Below, one piece after another: positions 21,152-21,776 of a stretch of 21,776 nucleotides of DNA. Positions within the stretch are counted from its first letter, which is position 1, and each line of letters opens with the position of its first letter. The notes beneath the pieces were generated by a model. That model made no database searches, was not told where the DNA came from, and saw nothing but the letters and a program-made list of their open reading frames with translations. The DNA is from Phycisphaerae bacterium. Its GTDB lineage: Bacteria > Planctomycetota > Phycisphaerae > UBA1845 > Fen-1342. The stretch covers positions 1 to 21,776 of the forward strand of contig JAGVEP010000116.1 of the NCBI GenBank assembly GCA_020058145.1, in the 5' to 3' direction. The position numbers and the translations under genes are program-made.

Positions 21152-21776
21152 CTATTCCAGTTCGCGCAGCACCGCCGCCCAATAGCGCCCGCGCGGCGTG
21201 TCGGCATGACGCCTGACGAACTCCCGCGCATGAGCGATGAAGCCCGCCAGCCGCTGGGGCGCGACGTACGTGCGGAACATGGCCGCGATCGACGCCGGGT
21301 CGTTCGGCTGCGACTGACCCATGTCATCCTGGCCCGTGCACTGTTCGCAGCCCGGGTACGCCGCGTAGTACGCATTCGGGTCCAGCAGCCGCAGGACGAA
21401 CGCGTCGACATCGTCGAAATCCACCGTGTTGTTCGGGTCACAATCGCAGTTTCCGTGATAAATCATGCTGCCCGACAGGCCGGGGAAGGCCAGCGCGTAC
21501 GGGCTATTCGGGTCGTTGGGGTCAGAACTTAGGGCCGCGACGAGCGGGTCGATATCCTCGAAAGTCACCGCCTGGTCGTTGTTGAGGTCGCCTTTGGGGC
21601 ACGAAATTTCGTAAACCGGATTCGGATCATTGGGGTCGGGCGGATGGTTGGTCTGGTAGTAGCGGATCAGGTTGTTCGAGTCACCCACGGCGATCACGGC
21701 GTTCGGGTCCCAGCGATGATTCGCCTGGTAGCCGTCCCAGTCGATCGTAACCGCTCCCAGAAACGGCGTCACGTCC
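21152..21776 (-). CDS. Dockerin-like secreted protein, C-terminal part (5' end outside window)
   Basis: The frame is open to the window edge, so only the last ~207 residues are seen. It begins with a stretch ending YYQTNHPPDPNDPNPVYEI, probably from a larger extracellular domain. Two calcium-loop units follow: GDLNNDQAVTFEDIDPLV and GNCDCDPNNTVDFDDVDAFV, the same DxNxD...FDDxDxFV pattern as the tail of the M28 peptidase at 5400-6533. A cysteine pair (CEQC) follows, then a helical C-terminus (RLAGFIAHAREFVRRHADTP). DPNDPN repeats occur twice. The function of the missing part cannot be judged. Confidence 0.75.
   Translation of the reverse strand, partial: DVTPFLGAVTIDWDGYQANHRWDPNAVIAVGDSNNLIRYYQTNHPPDPNDPNPVYEISCPKGDLNNDQAVTFEDIDPLVAALSSDPNDPNSPYALAFPGLSGSMIYHGNCDCDPNNTVDFDDVDAFVLRLLDPNAYYAAYPGCEQCTGQDDMGQSQPNDPASIAAMFRTYVAPQRLAGFIAHAREFVRRHADTPRGRYWAAVLRELE

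Noticed and set aside
20320..21441. 373-codon minus-strand open frame
   Set aside because: Antisense to the cpgS-like gene and out of frame with the dockerin-like gene; Arg-rich composition artefact.

Overview
The window looks like a chromosomal piece of a high-GC planctomycete, probably of the Phycisphaerae type. The grounds are PEP-CTERM and dockerin-like C-termini on secreted proteins, an L32 protein beginning MLPV, YkgJ and SEC-C small proteins, and intergenic DNA packed with short palindromic and 25-31 bp dispersed repeats. The taxonomic call is an inference from memory of such genomes. No rRNA, tRNA or CRISPR array was found.

Layout. 1-3795: a co-oriented beta-oxidation/butanoyl-CoA set (acyl-CoA dehydrogenase, thiolase, 3-hydroxyacyl-CoA dehydrogenase, enoyl-CoA hydratase). 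3892-4250: a PAAR-like (DUF4280-type) gene broken by a one-base shift in a G run. 4279-6533 (minus): two tandem paralogous secreted M28 metallopeptidases, one ending in a PEP-CTERM signal and the other in a dockerin-like Ca-binding module. 6687-7339 (minus): a SEC-C protein overlapping a YkgJ cysteine-cluster protein. 7508-8383: two unknown proteins, one with a long acidic tail. 8415-8534: short repeats. 8718-12607: the fatty-acid/phospholipid operon rpmF-plsX-fabH-fabD-fabG, with no acpP or fabF behind it. 12608-16659: a repeat-rich accessory island. 16660-17766: phosphofructokinase. 17851-18330: a second YkgJ-type protein. 18331-18465: a MITE-like palindrome. 18648-19562 (minus): three small secreted or membrane proteins. 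19792-21111: a cyclic 2,3-diphosphoglycerate synthetase-like P-loop protein. 21152-end (minus): the C-terminus of a dockerin-like secreted protein.

The most interesting part is the island at 12.6-16.5 kb. A minus-strand pair, a HEPN-domain protein (Rx6H motif) followed with ATGA overlap by an Orc/Cdc6-like P-loop ATPase, sits between what reads as the N-terminal (PD-(D/E)XK nuclease) and C-terminal (target-recognition end) remnants of one type ISP restriction-modification gene. All pieces share one orientation and the original order. The cassette has visibly lower GC, an imperfect 14-bp direct repeat (12/14) at its edges, and a wider pair of inverted ~115-bp repeat blocks outside the remnants. 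This suggests a candidate HEPN-ATPase defence or toxin module that replaced the middle of an older defence gene.
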